From Streptomyces lilacinus (GTDB lineage Bacteria > Actinomycetota > Actinomycetes > Streptomycetales > Streptomycetaceae): a DNA stretch of 7,854 bases. Of this stretch, positions 6,302 through 7,854 are shown piece by piece (positions within the stretch are counted from its first letter, which is position 1; the number at the start of each line of letters is the position of its first letter). Below the pieces are notes generated by a model that did no database searches, was not told the origin of the DNA, and saw only the letters and a program-made list of their open reading frames with translations. Location of the stretch: the NCBI GenBank assembly GCA_000715685.1, contig KL569464.1:15638-23491 (forward strand), written 5' to 3'. Position numbers and translations under genes: made by a program.

Positions 6302-6799
6302 TCACTGTCCTTCCCGGTCGCTGGCGACCGAAGCGAATCCATTCCCCACGGCAGCGTGGCCACCGGTGGACCCGAAGCCCCCTTCGCCCCGTGCCGAGCC
6401 GGGAAGCTCCGCCACCTCGTGGAAGCGGACCTTCTCGACCTGCTGGACAACCAACTGGGCGATCCGGTCGAACCTGTCGAACCGGACGCTCTCGCGCGGG
6501 TCCAGATTGACCACAATCACCTTGATCTCTCCACGGTACCCGGCATCGACGGTGCCCGGGGCGTTGACCATGGAGACCCCGCACCGGGCGGCCAGGCCCG
6601 AGCGCGGGTGCACGAACGCCGCGTACCCGTCGGGCAGGGCGATCGAGATGCCGGTGGGCAGCACCATCCGCTCACCGGGGGCGAGCACGGCGGCCTCGGT
6701 GGTGACGAGGTCGCAGCCGGCGTCGCCGGGGTGCCCGTACGCGGGGATCGGCACCTCCGGGTCCACGCGGCGGATCAGAACGTCAACAGGCTGTCGCAC
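6302..6799 (-). CDS. dut: dUTP diphosphatase (dUTPase)
   Basis: The enzyme hydrolyses dUTP to dUMP and pyrophosphate, keeping uracil out of DNA and supplying dUMP for thymidylate synthesis. The 165-residue product carries all five motifs of trimeric dUTPases: AYGHPGDAGCDL (20-31), PRSGLAAR (65-72), NAPGTVDAGYRGEI (79-92, with the likely catalytic Asp85 and uracil-stacking Tyr88), DRIAQLVV (111-118) and the C-terminal lid RGEGGFGSTG (137-146). The tail after 148 is short and variable. GTG at 6799-6797 shares one base with the TAG stop of the upstream thioesterase gene, and GAGGTGA lies 8 nt before it, so the two are coupled. It is part of the thioesterase-dut-DUF3710 operon. Confidence 0.97.
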   Translation of the reverse strand: MRQPVDVLIRRVDPEVPIPAYGHPGDAGCDLVTTEAAVLAPGERMVLPTGISIALPDGYAAFVHPRSGLAARCGVSMVNAPGTVDAGYRGEIKVIVVNLDPRESVRFDRFDRIAQLVVQQVEKVRFHEVAELPGSARGEGGFGSTGGHAAVGNGFASVASDREGQ

Positions 6800-7383
6800 T
6801 AGGGGTTCACCTCAAAAGCTCGCGCGACCTTCATCCGGTCGGGGTCCGAGAGCGCCGCCTGGATCTCTTCCTTGCGGCCGTTCTCGATGAAGTGGTCGAC
6901 CTTGACCTCGATGAAGACGGCGTCCGCGTGCACCGCGACCGGCCCGTCGGGGCCGCCGATCCGGCCCGTGGCCGTGCAGTAGATCTTGCGGCCGTGCACC
7001 GCCAGGGCCTCGGCCCGCAGGTGCAGCACGGCGTCCACCGGCACGGGACGGACGAAGTCGGTCTCCAGCCGCCCCGTCACCGCGATCGCGCGCAGCAGCC
7101 AGCCCAGCGACCCCAGCGTCTCGTCCAGGGCCGTGGCCAGCACCCCGCCGTGCGCCAGGCCGGGGGCGCCCTGGTGGGCCTCCCTGACCCGGAACTCGGC
7201 GGTGACGCTCACACCCTCGCCGGCCCGCGTCTCCAGGTGCAGCCCGTGCGGCTGACCGCCGCCGCAGCCGAAGCAGTGTTCGTAGTGCGACCCGATGACC
7301 TCTCCGGGCGCGGGGGCTTCGGGGTGCCGCACCGGGGCCACGGCGTCGGCCGGCGGTGTCAGCGCTGTCGTTCGTCCACTCAC
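6799..7383 (-). CDS. PaaI-like hotdog-fold thioesterase
   Basis: A 194-residue protein with a hotdog thioesterase domain. The N-terminal HCFGCGGGQPHGLHL (36-50) is the CFGCG-x-NPxGL signature of one thioesterase group. The central helix GAPGLAHGGVLATALDETLG contains the HGG turn and the acidic residue expected of the catalytic helix, and the last third is beta-rich (KIYCTATGRI, VAVHADAVFIEV). Known relatives cleave acyl-CoA or acyl-ACP thioesters; the substrate here is unknown. GTG at 7383-7381 was chosen because TAAGG lies 9 nt upstream; a GTG at 7413 would add 10 residues but has no clear ribosome-binding site. It heads the operon with dut. Confidence 0.83.
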   Translation of the reverse strand: MSGRTTALTPPADAVAPVRHPEAPAPGEVIGSHYEHCFGCGGGQPHGLHLETRAGEGVSVTAEFRVREAHQGAPGLAHGGVLATALDETLGSLGWLLRAIAVTGRLETDFVRPVPVDAVLHLRAEALAVHGRKIYCTATGRIGGPDGPVAVHADAVFIEVKVDHFIENGRKEEIQAALSDPDRMKVARAFEVNP

Positions 7384-7442
7384 AGGGGCTGACCTTACCC
7401 GCGCGGACGGCACCCGGTCCCGTCCGTGCCAAGCTTGTGCGT
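7384..7442. promoter_or_regulatory. Divergent promoter region
   Basis: These 59 bp separate the starts of two divergent genes and must hold promoters for both. No strong -35/-10 pair is visible in either direction. AAGCTT at 7431-7436 is placed where a -10 element would give a leaderless DUF3093 transcript, but it matches the consensus weakly. Confidence 0.35.
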
Positions 7443-7854
7443 ATGCAGCCTTACGAAGAACGCCTGACCGCGCCCCGTTCCTGGTGGTTCATCGCGGTTC
7501 TCGTCGGGATCGCCATGGGGGTGATCCTGCTGCCGCTGGGTCCCCTGCCCATGATCGGCGGCCTGATCGGCGGCGTTGCCCTGGCCGCGGTCGCGGTCAG
7601 TTCGTACGGCTCGGTGCGGATCAGGGTGGTGGGCGACGCCCTCGTCGCCGGGGACGCGAAGATCCCCCTGGCGGCGCTGGGGACGCCGGAGGTCCTGGAC
7701 GCGGACGAGGCCCGCGCCTGGCGCACCCACAAGGCCGACACCCGCGCCTTCATGCTGCTGCGCGGCTACGTGCCCACGGCCCTGCGGATCGAGGTCACGG
7801 ACCCGGCCGACCCCACGCCGTACCTCTACCTCTCCACCCGCTCCCCCGAGCGCC
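7443..7854 (+). CDS. DUF3093 family membrane protein, cut by right edge
   Basis: ATG at 7443 opens a frame of 137 residues that reaches the window edge. It begins MQPYEERLTAPRSWWFIAVL and has two adjacent hydrophobic segments at about 14-33 and 36-54, followed by a soluble part with SSYGSVRIRVVGDALVAGDAKI, EARAWRTHKAD and PTPYLYLSTR. This matches my memory of DUF3093, an actinobacterial family of unknown function commonly beside dut. Only a short C-terminal piece should be missing. No Shine-Dalgarno sequence precedes the ATG, so the mRNA may be leaderless. It points away from the thioesterase gene. Confidence 0.87.
   Translation, partial: MQPYEERLTAPRSWWFIAVLVGIAMGVILLPLGPLPMIGGLIGGVALAAVAVSSYGSVRIRVVGDALVAGDAKIPLAALGTPEVLDADEARAWRTHKADTRAFMLLRGYVPTALRIEVTDPADPTPYLYLSTRSPER

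Noticed and set aside
5524..6342. Earlier ATG start (6342) for the DUF3710 protein
   Set aside because: It would overlap dut by 41 bp; the GTG at 6300 has a good ribosome-binding site and gives the usual FGRRRK beginning.
5369..6802. Long plus-strand open frame opposite DUF3710 and dut
   Set aside because: It has Ser/Arg/Pro-rich shadow composition, while the opposite strand has convincing dut motifs and coupled starts.
6799..7413. Earlier GTG start (7413) for the thioesterase
   Set aside because: There is no clear ribosome-binding site, and it leaves only 29 bp for two divergent promoters; it is not excluded.
1..7854. tRNA, rRNA, CRISPR, phage or defence genes
   Set aside because: None was seen in any part of the window; apart from the adapter, content is ordinary chromosomal housekeeping and transport.

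Overview
The window looks like chromosomal DNA of Streptomyces or a close actinobacterial relative. It is very GC-rich, uses GTG starts, couples genes by 1-4 bp overlaps, and carries actinobacterial families (DUF3710, DUF3093). All protein names come from motifs read in the sequence and remembered family features; no search was run.

Layout, left to right. (1) 1-426, minus: N-terminal 142 residues of a PrmC/HemK-like protein N5-glutamine methyltransferase, cut by the window edge. (2) 427-628: its upstream region, unusually rich in RNA structure. A 15-pair imperfect hairpin buries a perfect AGGAGG, and a second hairpin buries the gene's own ribosome-binding site. (3) 629-5290, minus: a Kdp high-affinity potassium ATPase operon in the order small ORF - kdpF - kdpA - kdpB - kdpC, tightly coupled and ended by a strong terminator after kdpC. 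kdpD and kdpE are not in the window. (4) 5291-5523: kdp leader plus two tandem terminator-like hairpins that insulate kdp from the upstream operon. (5) 5524-7383, minus: a hotdog thioesterase, dut (dUTPase) and a DUF3710 protein, forming a coupled operon. (6) 7443-7854, plus: a divergent DUF3093 membrane protein, cut by the right edge.

The most important anomaly is technical. Positions 3846-3864 inside kdpA match the 19-bp Tn5 mosaic end used in tagmentation library adapters at 18 of 19 bases. It replaces about eight codons of native sequence and shifts the frame, so kdpA appears broken and its 5' part appears fused to kdpB. This is almost certainly an assembly artefact; the organism's kdpA is probably intact.

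How the genes work together: KdpA is the potassium-selective channel-like subunit, KdpB the P-type ATPase, KdpC the accessory subunit and KdpF a stabilising peptide. A 27-residue membrane peptide encoded immediately before kdpF, overlapping it by 4 bp, is an easily missed extra member of the operon. The dut operon serves nucleotide-pool sanitation; the roles of its thioesterase and DUF3710 partners are unknown. The best biological candidates for something undescribed are the structured leader of the methyltransferase and the small ORF upstream of kdpF.
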